Assembly: GCA_900756575.1 (NCBI GenBank)
Contig: CAAEKQ010000190.1
Span: 1-5,742 of the forward strand
DNA length: 5,742 bases
DNA from: an uncultured Oscillospiraceae bacterium
Lineage (GTDB): Bacteria > Bacillota > Clostridia > Oscillospirales > Oscillospiraceae
Reading direction: 5' to 3'
A program made the translations under genes and the position numbers. Below are positions 5,491 to 5,742 of this stretch, in pieces (the stretch's first letter is position 1; every line of letters starts with the position of its first letter). Below the pieces are notes generated by a model that saw only the letters and a list, made by a program, of their open reading frames with translations, did not search any database and was not told where the DNA came from.

Positions 5491-5502
5491 TTTTGTGTTA
5501 CA

Positions 5503-5531
5503 AATATATCACATTCTAAACATTGTCGCAA
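5503..5531 (-). promoter_or_regulatory. Extended -10 promoter of the solute-binding protein gene
   Basis: On the - strand TTGCGA (5531-5526) and TATATT (5508-5503) are 17 bp apart, with TG one base before the -10 (5511-5510), an extended -10 element. Predicted initiation is near 5496, giving a leader of about 75 nt that contains the hairpin at 5490-5457. Confidence 0.65.
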
Positions 5532-5742
5532 TATAATCATAAAATATTGGCAAAATTGGCGGATCAGAACAGCGGCTTTTGTGCAAATTGCGTGGCATTG
5601 GACGCTCCACACCCTCAGGGGAGCAGGATGTGCACTGGAGTGGGTAAAACAGAATACAAAAGCAACATCGTACAAAGTTTTTCCTCAGACTTTACGTTTT
5701 GTTGAGAGATTGTTCAAAGTTTGTACAAAAAGTCCGGATATA
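5532..5742. other. Intergenic region without a convincing gene
   Basis: The DNA upstream of the binding-protein promoter to the window edge shows no convincing coding frame; the longest open stretch (60 codons on the + strand, 5523-5705) has no good ribosome binding site and an atypical composition. It holds small repeats. CAAAGTTT occurs at 5673-5680 and 5715-5722, the palindrome TTTGTACAAA lies at 5720-5729, and a GTACAAA half-copy lies at 5670-5676. These could be regulator sites for a gene beyond the right edge or for the binding-protein gene, but nothing decides this. Confidence 0.5.

Noticed and set aside
5581..5645. Short inverted matches such as GTGG/CCAC and GCTCC/GGAGC that might form an RNA structure
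   Set aside because: The stems are only 4-5 bp, mutually exclusive, and not followed by a U run; they are no better than chance.

Overview
The window looks like a chromosomal stretch from an anaerobic, fairly GC-rich Firmicute of the gut Clostridia (an Oscillospiraceae-like bacterium would fit). The reasons are strong AGGAGG-type ribosome binding sites, AT-rich intergenic promoters inside GC-rich coding DNA, a Gram-positive lipoprotein with a long acidic Ala/Ser/Pro/Glu linker, and an oxygen-sensitive type FMN/4Fe-4S/FAD ene-reductase. The taxonomic assignment is inference. No rRNA, tRNA, CRISPR array, transposase or phage gene was found.

Layout from left to right. (1) The last 65 codons of an unidentified + strand gene end at 199. 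(2) A nearly perfect 20-bp hairpin (201-244) is shared as terminator with a convergent - strand gene for a flavin reductase/flavoredoxin-like FMN protein (248-817). (3) A 118-bp divergent control region (818-935) has face-to-face promoters whose -10 boxes share one palindrome, plus two dyads built on ACAG-type half-sites. It separates the flavin reductase from a + strand HxlR-type regulator (936-1274), the obvious candidate for control of both. (4) A shared hairpin at 1293-1321 follows, and then a - strand gene for a 713-residue old-yellow-enzyme-type reductase (1335-3476). That enzyme carries an odd collagen-like Gly-Gly-Pro insert in its FMN barrel. It has its own promoter, a palindromic -10 region, a hairpin right against the ribosome binding site, and a GTG start. 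(5) A strong intrinsic terminator (3600-3633) separates it from a - strand gene for a large solute-binding lipoprotein (3647-5419). This gene also has its own extended -10 promoter and a hairpin at the very 5' end of its predicted transcript. (6) The last ~230 bp (5510-5742) hold no convincing gene.

How the genes may work together: three of the four complete genes fit the uptake and reduction of a small organic electron acceptor or nutrient. They are a surface binding protein, a multi-cofactor ene-reductase, and an FMN redox protein under an HxlR-type sensor. Each appears to be its own transcription unit, so a shared pathway is inferred from proximity and not shown by operon structure. No ABC permease or ATPase gene accompanies the binding protein here. 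The most unusual object is the collagen-like insert inside the reductase barrel, together with that enzyme's non-standard active-site and cluster-ligand motifs.
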